DNA of 64,000 bases. It comes from Flavobacterium aquicola (GTDB taxonomy: Bacteria; Bacteroidota; Bacteroidia; Flavobacteriales; Flavobacteriaceae). Within the stretch, counting starts at the first letter, position 1, and each line of letters begins with the position of its first letter. Of this stretch, positions 44,435 to 53,765 are shown in pieces. Location: assembly GCF_003385115.1 (NCBI RefSeq), contig NZ_QUNI01000001.1, positions 496,001 through 560,000 on the forward strand. The letters are read 5' to 3'. Under the pieces are notes generated by a model, which was not told where the DNA came from, did not search any database, and was given only the letters and a program-made list of their open reading frames with translations. The position numbers and the translations under genes are program-made.

Positions 44435-44442
44435 TATCTTTG
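44435..44442 (+). promoter_or_regulatory. Minus-7 element TATCTTTG for rlmF
   Basis: Exact TAnnTTTG, ending 16 bases before the ATG at 44459. Confidence 0.55.
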
Positions 44443-44458
44443 CATCGAAATTTAGAAA

Positions 44459-45424
44459 ATGAAATCAATAAAAAATACCGAAAAGACAAATTTACATCCA
44501 AGAAATCTTCATCGGTTTGGATATAATTTTGAACTATTAACACAAAATAATCCCGAATTAGGAAAATTTGTTTTTGTTAACCAGCACGACATTAAAACAA
44601 TTGATTTTAGTGATCCTCAAGCTGTAAAACTCCTTAACCAAACCTTGCTTCAAACGGATTACGGTATTCAGAACTGGGATATTCCTAAAAATTATCTTTG
44701 TCCGCCAATACCTGGACGAGCCGACTATATCCATTACATTGCCGATTTGCTGGCTTTATCCAATAAAGGAAAAATCCCTGAAGGTGAAAATGTAATGGGA
44801 CTTGACATTGGTGTAGGCTCTAATTGCATTTATCCAATTATAGGTAATACAACATACGGCTGGAGTTTTGTAGGCACTGATATTGACTTGAAAGCAATTG
44901 AAAACTGCAGTACAATTATCGAAGCCAATCCAAAATTAATTGATGTCATCAGTTTACAGCAGCAAACCGAGTCCCGATTTATTTTCAAAAATATTATTAC
45001 ACCTGAGGATCGATTTACATTCGTACTCTGCAATCCGCCTTTTCATAATTCTGCCGAAGAAGCACAAAAAAACGCTGCTCGGAAAGTCAATAATTTAAAT
45101 CCAGGCAAACCTAAAACAGACAAACCAGTATTGAACTTTGGAGGGCAAAATGCCGAATTATGGTGCGATGGTGGCGAATTGGCATTTATCAAACAAATGA
45201 TTTATGAGAGTGCGAAATATCCGATGCAGTGTCTATGGTTTACCACTTTGGTATCTAAAAGTGATAATCTGAAAAGTATTTATAAAACATTAGCCAAAGT
45301 ACACCCCGCAGCTATAAAAACAATTGATATGGCTCAAGGCCAAAAAACGAGCCGCTTTGTTGCGTGGTCGTTTTTAAGTGAAGAACAGCAACATACATGG
45401 AACTTTGAAGAAAATAGGTTTTAG
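44459..45424 (+). CDS. rlmF: 23S rRNA (adenine1618-N6)-methyltransferase RlmF
   Basis: 321 aa. It uses SAM to methylate A1618 of 23S rRNA. Motifs: LHPRNLHRFGYNFELL (family N-terminus), CPPIPGRADYIHYIADLL, SAM motif GLDIGVGSNCIYPIIG, the target-base motif FVLCNPPFHNSAEEA (NPPF near 190), NFGGQNAELWCDGGELAFI and SKSDNLKSIYKTL. Stand-alone gene with its own promoter. The C-terminal FEENRF end is close to that of relatives in length. Confidence 0.95.
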   Translation: MKSIKNTEKTNLHPRNLHRFGYNFELLTQNNPELGKFVFVNQHDIKTIDFSDPQAVKLLNQTLLQTDYGIQNWDIPKNYLCPPIPGRADYIHYIADLLALSNKGKIPEGENVMGLDIGVGSNCIYPIIGNTTYGWSFVGTDIDLKAIENCSTIIEANPKLIDVISLQQQTESRFIFKNIITPEDRFTFVLCNPPFHNSAEEAQKNAARKVNNLNPGKPKTDKPVLNFGGQNAELWCDGGELAFIKQMIYESAKYPMQCLWFTTLVSKSDNLKSIYKTLAKVHPAAIKTIDMAQGQKTSRFVAWSFLSEEQQHTWNFEENRF

Positions 45425-45552
45425 TTACAAACATTTTTACTATAGTAACAATAAGCCCTAAAAAATGTAATCATATAATTTTAAATTAAAATTATGAAAC
45501 TTTAAAATCACATTAAAAAGTATCTTTAAAGTAAATTATAATTTTACTTACT

Positions 45553-46491
45553 ATGCCAAAATTACTTTTGCAGTCCCTAGCATTATTAATGATTTTTGGT
45601 TGTGCCACATCCAAAAAAGAAAAATTTGATGATTATGTTTTTCAAACAAAAAAAGAAAAAAACGCTTATATAGATTCTTACAACAATGCTTTAAAACTTT
45701 GGAATGTTCCATATGTCGAAGAAAATATAAAAACTAACTATGGAACAGCTCATATTGTTATAGCTGGCCCTAAAAATGGAAAAAAATTAGTTTTACTTCA
45801 TGGTATGGATGCCAGTTCAACAATGTGGTACCCAAACATTAAAGCTCTTACAAAAGAACATCAAGTATATGCAATCGATTTTTTGATGGAGCCTAATAAA
45901 TCAACTTTAACATCAAATTCTCTTTCGAAAGAAGAAATCGTAATTTGGTACAATGAAATTTTTAATCACTATAAATTAAAAGATTTTGATATTGTTGCCG
46001 CTTCACGTGGTGGATGGATTGCAACTTTATTGGCTACACAAAAAAATAATTCAATCAACAAAATAGTTTTATTAAGCCCAGCACAAACATTCGAATTTAT
46101 TGACAAAGTGGGAAAAACAAGCGCTGCCTTATTTTTAAAACTTTTTCCAAGTGAGAAAAAATTTGGAAAAACATTAAAAACATTTTCAACACATCCCGAA
46201 AAAATTAATTCCGTATATAAAAGACAATTTTATTTAGCTAATAAATATGCTAAATCAAATACGAGTATGCTCAAAATGCTCCCTTTTTCAGATGAAGATT
46301 TAAAATCAATTACTAACCCAGTTTTTATTTTAATTGGTGATCATGATGTAATCAATTCTGAAAAAAGTATTGAAAGAGCGCAAGAATTTTTAGTAAAAAG
46401 CAAAACCAAAATCGTAAAAGATGCTGGGCATTTTTTAAGTATTGACCAGACCAAAGAAATAAATCAGGATATGATTTCATTTTTGGAATGA
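45553..46491 (+). CDS. Alpha/beta-hydrolase, probably a lipoprotein
   Basis: 312 aa. N-terminus MPKLLLQSLALLMIFGC fits a lipobox (IFGC). Fold 1 hydrolase elements: IVIAGPKNGKKLVLLHGMDA (oxyanion HGMD), VYAIDFLME, the nucleophile elbow AASRGGWIATLLA (S in A-S-R-G-G), the acid in ILIGDHDVI and the His in DAGHFLSID. The elbow AASRGG, rather than GHSMGG, is found in many Bacteroidetes homologues. Substrate unknown. No operon partner. Confidence 0.85.
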   Translation: MPKLLLQSLALLMIFGCATSKKEKFDDYVFQTKKEKNAYIDSYNNALKLWNVPYVEENIKTNYGTAHIVIAGPKNGKKLVLLHGMDASSTMWYPNIKALTKEHQVYAIDFLMEPNKSTLTSNSLSKEEIVIWYNEIFNHYKLKDFDIVAASRGGWIATLLATQKNNSINKIVLLSPAQTFEFIDKVGKTSAALFLKLFPSEKKFGKTLKTFSTHPEKINSVYKRQFYLANKYAKSNTSMLKMLPFSDEDLKSITNPVFILIGDHDVINSEKSIERAQEFLVKSKTKIVKDAGHFLSIDQTKEINQDMISFLE

Positions 46492-46571
46492 TGGGTATTT
46501 TTAATCTTATTATACATCGTTGTTAAGCATCAAACTTTGTAACTTTACAGTTCAAACCTTGAAAAAAGCAA

Positions 46572-48563
46572 ATGAATTTCCAAGTTATATCAGATTATCA
46601 ACCTAAAGGCGACCAGCCACAAGCTATTGAAAAATTAACTCAAGGTATTGAGGCAGGTGAACAATTTCAAACTCTTTTGGGAGTTACAGGTTCAGGAAAA
46701 ACTTTTACTGTAGCTAATGTAATTCAGGAAGTTCAGAAACCAACTTTAGTCTTGGCACACAATAAAACATTAGCAGCACAATTATACTCCGAATTCAAGC
46801 AATTTTTCCCTAATAATGCAGTGGAATATTTTGTATCCTACTACGATTATTACCAGCCGGAAGCTTTTATGCCAGTCACAGGCGTTTTCATCGAAAAGGA
46901 TTTATCCATCAATGAAGAGCTTGAAAAAATGCGTTTGAGCACTACCTCTTCCCTGCTTTCAGGCAGGCGCGATATTTTGGTTGTCGCATCAGTTTCCTGT
47001 CTGTATGGTATTGGAAATCCGGTGGAATTTCAAAAAAATGTAATTGCGATTGAGCGCGATCAGATTATTTCTAGAACCAAACTGCTTCGCAGTTTAGTGC
47101 AGAGTTTATACTCCAGAACTGAAGCCGATTTTACTCCTGGAAATTTCCGCATAAAAGGTGATACTGTTGAAGTTTATCCAAGTTATGCTGATGATGGTTT
47201 CCGAATTCATTTTTTTGGAGATGAAATCGAAGAAATAGAAAGCTTTGATGTAAAAACCTCAAAAGTTATTGAGAGATACGAAAAATTGACCATTTACCCA
47301 GCCAATATGTTTGTGACTTCTCCAGATGTACTGCAAGGTGCAATTTGGGAAATCCAGCAGGATTTAGTTAAACAAGTTGACTATTTCAAAGAAATAGGCA
47401 AACATCTTGAAGCTAAACGACTCGAAGAACGGACTAATTTTGATTTAGAAATGATTCGGGAATTGGGCTATTGCTCAGGAATCGAGAATTATTCCCGCTA
47501 CCTTGATGGCAGACAAGCCGGAACGCGTCCCTTTTGCTTATTAGACTATTTTCCAAAAGATTATTTAATGGTTGTTGACGAAAGCCATGTAACCGTTTCA
47601 CAAGTTCACGCTATGTACGGAGGTGACCGCAGCCGTAAGGAAAATTTGGTTGAATATGGTTTTCGTTTACCAGCAGCTATGGACAACCGACCTTTGAAAT
47701 TTGAGGAATTTGAAGCAATGCAGAATCAGGTTATTTATGTCTCCGCAACTCCAGCCGATTATGAACTGCAAAAATCAGATGGTGTGTATGTAGAACAAGT
47801 AATCCGCCCAACTGGATTATTGGATCCAATTATTGAAATTCGTCCGAGTCTGAACCAAATTGATGATTTGATTGAGGAAATTCAGCAGCGATGTGAATTG
47901 GACGAACGTGTTTTGGTAACTACTTTGACCAAAAGGATGGCCGAAGAGTTAGCCAAATATTTAACTAAAGTAAGTATTCGCTGCCGTTACATTCACTCTG
48001 ATGTTGACACACTTGAACGTATTGAGATCATGCAGGATTTACGAAAAGGAATCTTTGATGTTTTGATAGGTGTAAACTTATTAAGAGAAGGTTTAGATTT
48101 ACCAGAAGTTTCCCTAGTTGCGATTCTAGATGCAGATAAAGAAGGATTTTTGAGAAGCCATCGTTCGCTGACGCAGACAATTGGACGCGCCGCTAGAAAC
48201 TTAAATGGAAAAGCAATTATGTATGCTGATAAAATTACAGCCAGTATGCAGAAAACCATTGATGAAACCAGTTACAGAAGAACTAAACAAATCAATTTCA
48301 ATACAGAAAACAATATTGTTCCGCAGGCATTGAACAAAAAAATTGAAAGTGCTTTTACCAACAACAAATTGGTCGAATACGAACTGGGACACACTATGAA
48401 TATTGCTGCCGAACCTGAAACAGCCTATATGTCCAAACCTGATTTGGAAAAACTCATCCGCGAAAAGCGAAAAGCAATGGAAAAAGCCGCAAAAGATTTA
48501 GATTTTATGCAGGCAGCAAAACTTCGTGATGAGATTAAGGCTTTGCAGGATAAAATCAATTAA
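46572..48563 (+). CDS. uvrB: UvrABC system subunit B
   Basis: 663 aa, full length. It is the central damage-verifying helicase of nucleotide excision repair, loaded by UvrA and cut by UvrC. Walker A GVTGSGKTFT (near 37), the beta-hairpin region FVSYYDYYQPEAFMPVTGVF, the DEAD-like VVDESHVTV, helicase motifs TLTKRMAEELAKYL and RCRYIHSDVDTLERIEIM, VGVNLLREGLDLPEVSLV, QTIGRAARN, and the UVR motif at the C-terminus (LDFMQAAKLRDEIKALQ). A TAACTTTA sequence lies about 34 bases before the ATG. All conserved parts are present. Confidence 0.98.
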   Translation: MNFQVISDYQPKGDQPQAIEKLTQGIEAGEQFQTLLGVTGSGKTFTVANVIQEVQKPTLVLAHNKTLAAQLYSEFKQFFPNNAVEYFVSYYDYYQPEAFMPVTGVFIEKDLSINEELEKMRLSTTSSLLSGRRDILVVASVSCLYGIGNPVEFQKNVIAIERDQIISRTKLLRSLVQSLYSRTEADFTPGNFRIKGDTVEVYPSYADDGFRIHFFGDEIEEIESFDVKTSKVIERYEKLTIYPANMFVTSPDVLQGAIWEIQQDLVKQVDYFKEIGKHLEAKRLEERTNFDLEMIRELGYCSGIENYSRYLDGRQAGTRPFCLLDYFPKDYLMVVDESHVTVSQVHAMYGGDRSRKENLVEYGFRLPAAMDNRPLKFEEFEAMQNQVIYVSATPADYELQKSDGVYVEQVIRPTGLLDPIIEIRPSLNQIDDLIEEIQQRCELDERVLVTTLTKRMAEELAKYLTKVSIRCRYIHSDVDTLERIEIMQDLRKGIFDVLIGVNLLREGLDLPEVSLVAILDADKEGFLRSHRSLTQTIGRAARNLNGKAIMYADKITASMQKTIDETSYRRTKQINFNTENNIVPQALNKKIESAFTNNKLVEYELGHTMNIAAEPETAYMSKPDLEKLIREKRKAMEKAAKDLDFMQAAKLRDEIKALQDKIN

Positions 48564-48589
48564 AAAATTTTAACGACAAAAAGATTAAA

Positions 48590-48652
48590 ACCATTAAGAT
48601 ATTAAGCATCATTAAGTCTCTAAAAACTTAATTTTCTTAATATCTTAATGGT
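48590..48652. repeat. 17-base perfect inverted repeat between uvrB and a convergent gene
   Basis: ACCATTAAGATATTAAG (48590-48606) is the exact reverse complement of 48636-48652, with a 29-base loop. The loop contains further CATTAAG and CTTAA sequences. It lies 27 bases after uvrB and 36 before the convergent gene's stop codon. It has no clear U tract, so it may stabilise mRNA or end it in both directions. Confidence 0.85.
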
Positions 48653-48687
48653 AAAATATATTTTAAAAAAACGATAAAGTATTGAAA

Positions 48688-49092
48688 TCAATTATACTGT
48701 TCCTGAAAAAGACCCAATAACACTTCTGGTGGAATCATAACATTTGGAGATGCTGTCATTAACTTCAGAATGCGATTTGTAGCACTTGGATTCAATCCCA
48801 TATTAATGGCTATCTGACGAATGGCTTCTTCCTCTTTTGGATGCAAAACACCATCACAATGCATCAGTAATGCTAAACGATAAAATTGCTGAATCCTCTC
48901 AAACTCAGATTTGATAACACCAACAGGCAATTCTCTGCGAAACAATTCATTAAATTCGCTTTTGCTAATACCCAACTCTTGAGCAACTATCCAAACAAAT
49001 TGATACTCTCTTTCATGCAATCTGCCATCGACTACCGAAAACGCAATCATCTCCGACAGTAATTTTATTTTTTCTTCTTGGGTATTCATCAA
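48688..49092 (-). CDS. TerB-like small helical protein
   Basis: 134 aa. KIKLLSEMIAFSVVDGRLHEREYQFVWIVAQELGISKSEF and QFYRLALLMHCDGVLHPKEEEAIRQIA carry two copies of the (A/M)-x-(D/C)-G-x-(L/I)-x-x-x-E pattern of TerB/DjlA-like domains. The repeats place Asp-Gly at positions used for metal binding in TerB. Homologues next to uvrB are sometimes mislabelled as excinuclease subunits, but no such motif is present. Function unknown. Divergent from the esterase gene over 53 bases. Confidence 0.75.
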   Translation of the reverse strand: MMNTQEEKIKLLSEMIAFSVVDGRLHEREYQFVWIVAQELGISKSEFNELFRRELPVGVIKSEFERIQQFYRLALLMHCDGVLHPKEEEAIRQIAINMGLNPSATNRILKLMTASPNVMIPPEVLLGLFQEQYN

Positions 49093-49145
49093 ATTTGTAT
49101 TTTTAGCTAAAATATTGATTTTTTCTAAATCTAAAATAATTAGCC

Positions 49146-49952
49146 TTGAAAATATTTATCCTAATTCCGTTTTTATTATTTTTTGGAATAGCAGCTGCTC
49201 AGGAAAGTACTGCTTCTAAACAGGTTTCAACCTTTACAATGGAAGTTCCTCAGCTGAAAACAAGCCGGAAAATTTGGCTGTACCTGCCAAAAGATTACGA
49301 AACATCAACTAAAAAGTATCCGGTTATTTACATGCATGACGCTCAAAATCTATTTGACGCCAAAACTTCATTTGCAGGAGAATGGAATGTCGACGAAAAA
49401 CTGGACAGTTTGAAAGCGCAGGTAATTGTCGTAGGAATTGAAAACGGCGGCGAAAAACGGCTGGAAGAACTAACCCCCTATAAAAATGAAAAATACGGAG
49501 GCGGAAATGCTGATAAATATCTTGAATTTATCGTAAATACATTAAAACCTGAAATCGACAAAAAATACAGAACGAAACCTAACGCCAAAAACACAACAAT
49601 AATGGGAAGTTCACTGGGAGGTTTGGTTTCTTTTTATGCTGCTATAAAATATCCCGATGTCTTCGGGAAAGCAGGTGTTTTTTCTCCCGCTTTTTGGATT
49701 AACCGAAAAGACATAAATGATTACATGGCAAACAGTAAAAAACTTAAGGCCAAAATTTATTTTCTCTGCGGAGATTCTGAAGGAGACGATGATGATATGG
49801 TAAACGATCTAAATCAAATGGAAATTTTACTAAACACCAACCGCTGCTATTGCCTGCATCTCAACAAAAAAGTAATCGTAAAAGGTGGTCACCATAACGA
49901 AAAATTATGGAGAGATGGTTTTGACGATGCAATTATCTGGTTAGGATATTAA
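49146..49952 (+). CDS. Secreted esterase of the IroE/esterase D type, TTG start
   Basis: 268 aa beginning at TTG 49146: MKIFILIPFLLFFGIAAA is a clean signal peptide, an in-frame stop lies nine bases upstream, and the first in-frame ATG is far inside the protein. So the TTG start is well supported. Domain: RKIWLYLPKDYETSTKKYPV, YMHDAQNLFDAKTSFAGEW, nucleophile TIMGSSLGGLVSFYA, acid region FLCGDSEGDDDD and catalytic His GGHHNEKLWRDGF. It belongs to the enterochelin-esterase/esterase D-like fold; true substrate unknown. Confidence 0.88.
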   Translation: MKIFILIPFLLFFGIAAAQESTASKQVSTFTMEVPQLKTSRKIWLYLPKDYETSTKKYPVIYMHDAQNLFDAKTSFAGEWNVDEKLDSLKAQVIVVGIENGGEKRLEELTPYKNEKYGGGNADKYLEFIVNTLKPEIDKKYRTKPNAKNTTIMGSSLGGLVSFYAAIKYPDVFGKAGVFSPAFWINRKDINDYMANSKKLKAKIYFLCGDSEGDDDDMVNDLNQMEILLNTNRCYCLHLNKKVIVKGGHHNEKLWRDGFDDAIIWLGY

Positions 49953-49982
49953 GCAGATATTATTCCATTTAAGCAAAAAAAA

Positions 49983-51494
49983 TTATTTTTTGGAATTTTC
50001 TTTTTCCATTTGAGTAATGATACTTTTTATCGCTTCAGAACCAATTCCTTTGGCTTTAATAACTTTATTTTTATCAAGAATATAAATTACGGGCGTCGTT
50101 ACAACATCATATTTATCCTTAAGGTTATTGATATGAACACCATCATAAACATTAATCCAATCGATTTTATTGTCAATGATGTATTTTTTGTATTTATCGA
50201 ATTCATTTTGGGTGTAAACTCCAAAAACTTTTACATCTTTCTTTTCTTTTAACATCTCGTGGTACAGTTCTAAGATTTTAGGAATCTCTTTTTGGCAGTG
50301 TCCGCAGTCAACATCCCAAAAAATCAGAATTAAATAATCAGCTTTGACACTTGATAAAGTAAGATAAGTTTTTTCGATTTCAGGCTGGTTAGCATAATAG
50401 ATTCTGGTAATTTCTTCGCTTGTTTTAGCTGTATCAAAACCCATTTTCGCAATTTTATCATGACCAGGAATATCTATCATGTAGAGCTCTGGAGCTGTTT
50501 TCCCAAGCTGCAACGGTGTTAGCACATCTCCCCTGTTTATAATAATTTTGATAACACTATCATCATAAACACCTTTGGCTTTGCCAGTTTTAAAATAATT
50601 GTCCACCATGTAAACAAAGACTTTGTCCATTCCCATTATTTTTGGAATCTCATAAGTCGAAGTAAAATAAGCTAATAAAAGCATATTCATTTTAGTCCCT
50701 TGCTTAGTTTTGAGCATCATTCGATCGATCTCAACGCAAATTGAATCAGGATTCTGAACAACAACATTATTAAAATATTGTTTTATTTTATTTGCAAAAA
50801 ATGGATTTTTCAGCATCGCATCATCTTCGAAATTAACTCCATCCCAAAAATGTTTTTTATAATAGTTATAAGAATAAATACTGTCAGGTCTGCCATTGGA
50901 AGCTTTAGGGATATTCTTTGCAGTTTTCTCCGATTTTAAATTGATCATTTCCGAAAGATAATTTCCTTTGTTTTGCGCAATTACATTCAAATCCGTTTCT
51001 AAAATAGCCTCATTCAAGACTTTGAATTCCTTAGTTATAATCGCAGTAGAATCTGTTTTTTTCTGTTCTTTTAATGCTTTTTTAAAACTGTCGAATTCTT
51101 TATTTTTTGCCGTTACAAAACGAATATAATTGAAGAAATTTTCATTTTGTCTGGAATTAATGGATTTCAGATTTTCGATCAAATTAGATTTATCAGAAGT
51201 GATCTGCTGTTTTTGTGATTGCTCATCTATTATGAAATCAAAATAATTTCCTTTCTCCTGACTGAATAAAAAGTAAACTCCCTTATCTAAATTTTTCTTT
51301 CCCTTGAAAACAATATTTCCGTTGACCACTTTTTTGCAGGTATCAGCAATATACAGTTTATCAAATTGATAAAAGGCTAAGTATGCAACGGTGTCTTTAC
51401 AATTCTTTAAATTAATTTTAATTTCATGGCCAGACTGAGCCTGTACAAATATCAAACAAAAAAAGAGAACGAAACTTAGTGTAATTTTCTTCAT
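49983..51494 (-). CDS. Exported thioredoxin-fold protein with DUF4369/DUF5106-type N-terminus
   Basis: 503 aa from ATG 51494 (MKKITLSFVLFFCLIFVQAQ signal); the longer frame from 51557 has no sign of being used. The N-terminal beta domain (about 22-115) resembles DUF4369 (KINLKNCKDTVAYLAFYQFDK, IVFKGKKNLDKGVYFLF). A long helical middle part (about 115-340) fits DUF5106. The C-terminal TlpA-like thioredoxin domain (about 350-500) has WDVDCGHCQKEIPKILELYHE with the redox CGHC pair and a cis-Pro near VTTPVIYILDK. Probably a periplasmic thiol-disulfide reductase or cytochrome-c-maturation-like factor. Confidence 0.85.
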   Translation of the reverse strand: MKKITLSFVLFFCLIFVQAQSGHEIKINLKNCKDTVAYLAFYQFDKLYIADTCKKVVNGNIVFKGKKNLDKGVYFLFSQEKGNYFDFIIDEQSQKQQITSDKSNLIENLKSINSRQNENFFNYIRFVTAKNKEFDSFKKALKEQKKTDSTAIITKEFKVLNEAILETDLNVIAQNKGNYLSEMINLKSEKTAKNIPKASNGRPDSIYSYNYYKKHFWDGVNFEDDAMLKNPFFANKIKQYFNNVVVQNPDSICVEIDRMMLKTKQGTKMNMLLLAYFTSTYEIPKIMGMDKVFVYMVDNYFKTGKAKGVYDDSVIKIIINRGDVLTPLQLGKTAPELYMIDIPGHDKIAKMGFDTAKTSEEITRIYYANQPEIEKTYLTLSSVKADYLILIFWDVDCGHCQKEIPKILELYHEMLKEKKDVKVFGVYTQNEFDKYKKYIIDNKIDWINVYDGVHINNLKDKYDVVTTPVIYILDKNKVIKAKGIGSEAIKSIITQMEKENSKK

Positions 51495-51636
51495 ACTTAA
51501 ACAATCTTTAAGACTCTTTATCTTTTTATTAGCGGACAAATCTTTTATTAACCCCAAAAATAATCTAATTTCAAATAATTAGCAAAGTGTTTTTGACAGC
51601 AGAAAATAATAAAAAGAAATTCATTTTGTAAATGCT

Positions 51637-51644
51637 TATCTTTG
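51637..51644 (+). promoter_or_regulatory. Minus-7 element TATCTTTG for the DUF1456 gene
   Basis: Exact TAnnTTTG; the ATG at 51663 is 18 bases further. Confidence 0.6.
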
Positions 51645-51662
51645 CACTTTAAACATACAAAA

Positions 51663-52157
51663 ATGACAAATAACGATATATTCAAAAAACTTCGGGTAGC
51701 ATTGATGCTCCGTGATGATCAAATAGTAGAAATTTTGGAATTGGTAGATTTCAGAATTTCAAAATCTGAATTAGGAGCTTTTTTCCGTGATGAAAAACAC
51801 GAAAATTATATGGAATGCGGTGATCAGGTATTGCGTAATTTCCTAAACGGATTAGTAATTCATTTGAGAGGAACAAAAGAAAACCCGAAAAATCCGAATG
51901 ACGTTATTGCCAAACATAAAGCACAAATTCCAGCAAAAAATAGTGATTCCAAAAGACCTGGCTCGAGCAATAGCGAACAGGTGAAACAATTTAAGCCAAA
52001 AGCCAAAGACCCTGAAAAAGACAGAGCAGATCAAGCTCCAGGAAAATCAAGTTCTACAGCTAAAAAACCTGCAAAAAAGCAATTCCCAAAAGGCAACGGC
52101 AAACCATCTGTTGTAGAAAAAGTGAAATACAATTTTGGTAAGAACAAAAAATCCTAA
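51663..52157 (+). CDS. DUF1456 (YehS-like) protein with basic tail
   Basis: 164 aa from ATG 51663 (MTNNDIFKKLRVALMLRDDQ). The TTG at 51642 is the end of the promoter box. Two short repeats (NDIFKKLRVALMLRDDQIVEILEL and MECGDQVLRNFLNGLVIHLRG) are the DUF1456 units, and KSELGAFFRDEKHENY lies between. The C-terminal 75 residues are low-complexity Lys/Pro/Ser (KPKAKDPEKD, KKPAKKQFPKGNGKP), probably disordered and able to bind nucleic acid. The stop codon overlaps the left arm of the terminator hairpin. Confidence 0.88.
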   Translation: MTNNDIFKKLRVALMLRDDQIVEILELVDFRISKSELGAFFRDEKHENYMECGDQVLRNFLNGLVIHLRGTKENPKNPNDVIAKHKAQIPAKNSDSKRPGSSNSEQVKQFKPKAKDPEKDRADQAPGKSSSTAKKPAKKQFPKGNGKPSVVEKVKYNFGKNKKS

Positions 52158-52176
52158 GTTTTCTTAGGATTTTTTG
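52149..52176 (+). terminator. Terminator overlapping the DUF1456 stop codon
   Basis: AATCCTAAG and CTTAGGATT pair over TTTT, followed by T5-6. The TAA stop (52155-52157) lies in the left arm. Confidence 0.9.
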
Positions 52177-52205
52177 TTTTACAGTAATTTTGAGCCAAGA
52201 GCTAA

Positions 52206-53765
52206 TTAAGAACTGCAGCTCAACATGGAACAGCCTACTTTATCTCTAGCCCAATCTGGTCTTTTTGCAAACCATTTTTGGCTGTCGTGCTGTTCATCAT
52301 AAGGTTTTTTCAGTAACTCAAACAATTCATTCAGTAAAGAATAATCACCTTTATCGGCATCATCAATACATAATTGAGCCATGTAATTTCGTAATACGTA
52401 TTTAGGATTCACTGAATTCATCTGCTCTTTTCTTTCATCATCTGTCAGCGTTTCTTCACTGATTCGGCTGCTATAATGTCGAAGCCAAGTTTTCCAATTA
52501 TCCAAAACCGATTCTTCAAGATTTTTATAAAAAGCTTCTTTAATTTTTTCGAAAGCAATTTCATCCGAGTCTGTTTTTAAAATAGTACCCAAATTTCTAA
52601 AGAAAATAGTCATGTCTGTTTCTGCTAATTGAAGCAGTTCAGTCAGGCTTTCAATTAGAGCAGTATCTTGATCCTTACTTATTTTAAACCCGAGTTTATT
52701 ACGCATCATATTCAAATACTCCGCTTCATAATCACTGCTAAAAGCTTTTAAAATTTCCTCAAGTGGTTTGGCATCATTTATTATAGGAAACAAAGCATTT
52801 GCCAATTGATATAAATTCCACAAAGCGACATTAGGCTGATTCCCGAAGCGGTATCTTTTATTTTGTCTGTCGGTTGTATTTGGAGTCCAATTAGGGTCGT
52901 AATCTTCCAGCCAGCCATAAGGACCATAATCTATAGTTAATCCGTGAATCGACATATTATCAGTATTCATAACACCATGAACAAAACCTACCCGCTGCCA
53001 ATGCACAATCATTTTCAGGGTAGTTTGTGTTACCTCTTTAAAGAAAGCAAGATATTTTTCGGCTCCTTCACTTTTAATATCTGGAAAATGATATTTAATA
53101 GTAAAATCAGCTAATAATTTGAGATTAACACGGTCATTTCTGGAAGCAAACAATTCAAAACTTCCAAAACGGATAAACGAAGGCGCCACCCTGCAGACAA
53201 CAGCTCCTTTTTCGTAAGCCGGATTTCCGTTATAGAGAATATCACGTAAAACCTGATCTCCCGAGAGTACCAGCGAAAGTGAGCGCGTTGTAGGAACACC
53301 CAAATAATGCATGGCTTCGGCACATAAATATTCACGAATGGAAGAACGAAGTACAGCAAAACCATCTGCTGTTCGGGAATATGGCGTTGGCCCTGCTCCT
53401 TTTAACTGCAATGTATACGATTTATTATTGTGAATTATTTCCGTTAAATTAATAGCACGTCCGTCTCCCAGTTGCCCTGCCCAATTACCAAACTGATGCC
53501 CTGCATAAGCCAAAGCATATGGCCTAGTTTCTGGATAAAGACTATTTCCCGAAAAAATATTCAAAAAATCTTCTGATAAAATATCTTCATGAGACATTCC
53601 CAACAAATCAGCCACGTCTTCTGATGCATGAATCAAAGAAGGATTTGAAGGTTTCTTTGGCTCAACATACGAAAAGAATGCTTTTTCTACCTGTCTTGGA
53701 ATATTGATTTCACTTGGATCGGCAGGCATTTCGGCTGTAAAATTATTTTGAATATGAAGTTTCAT
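52206..53765 (-). CDS. selO: Protein adenylyltransferase SelO (YdiU)
   Basis: 519 aa from ATG 53765 (MKLHIQNNFTAEMPADPSE). It is a pseudokinase-fold enzyme that transfers AMP to protein Ser/Thr/Tyr residues. Family blocks: LAYAGHQFGNWAGQLGDGRA, QLKGAGPTPYSRTADGFAVL, SSIREYLCAEAMHYLGVPTT, HGVMNTDNMSIHGLTIDYGP and NPKYVLRNYMAQLCIDDA. The C-terminus is CSMLSCSS; bacterial SelO usually ends C-x-x-x, where a conserved Cys replaces the Sec of animal SelO, and Cys 517 here fits. It is linked to oxidative stress through glutathionylation control. Confidence 0.95.
   Translation of the reverse strand: MKLHIQNNFTAEMPADPSEINIPRQVEKAFFSYVEPKKPSNPSLIHASEDVADLLGMSHEDILSEDFLNIFSGNSLYPETRPYALAYAGHQFGNWAGQLGDGRAINLTEIIHNNKSYTLQLKGAGPTPYSRTADGFAVLRSSIREYLCAEAMHYLGVPTTRSLSLVLSGDQVLRDILYNGNPAYEKGAVVCRVAPSFIRFGSFELFASRNDRVNLKLLADFTIKYHFPDIKSEGAEKYLAFFKEVTQTTLKMIVHWQRVGFVHGVMNTDNMSIHGLTIDYGPYGWLEDYDPNWTPNTTDRQNKRYRFGNQPNVALWNLYQLANALFPIINDAKPLEEILKAFSSDYEAEYLNMMRNKLGFKISKDQDTALIESLTELLQLAETDMTIFFRNLGTILKTDSDEIAFEKIKEAFYKNLEESVLDNWKTWLRHYSSRISEETLTDDERKEQMNSVNPKYVLRNYMAQLCIDDADKGDYSLLNELFELLKKPYDEQHDSQKWFAKRPDWARDKVGCSMLSCSS

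Noticed and set aside
48688..49092. Excinuclease subunit annotation for the gene after uvrB
   Set aside because: Only 134 residues with TerB-like helices; no UvrB motifs.
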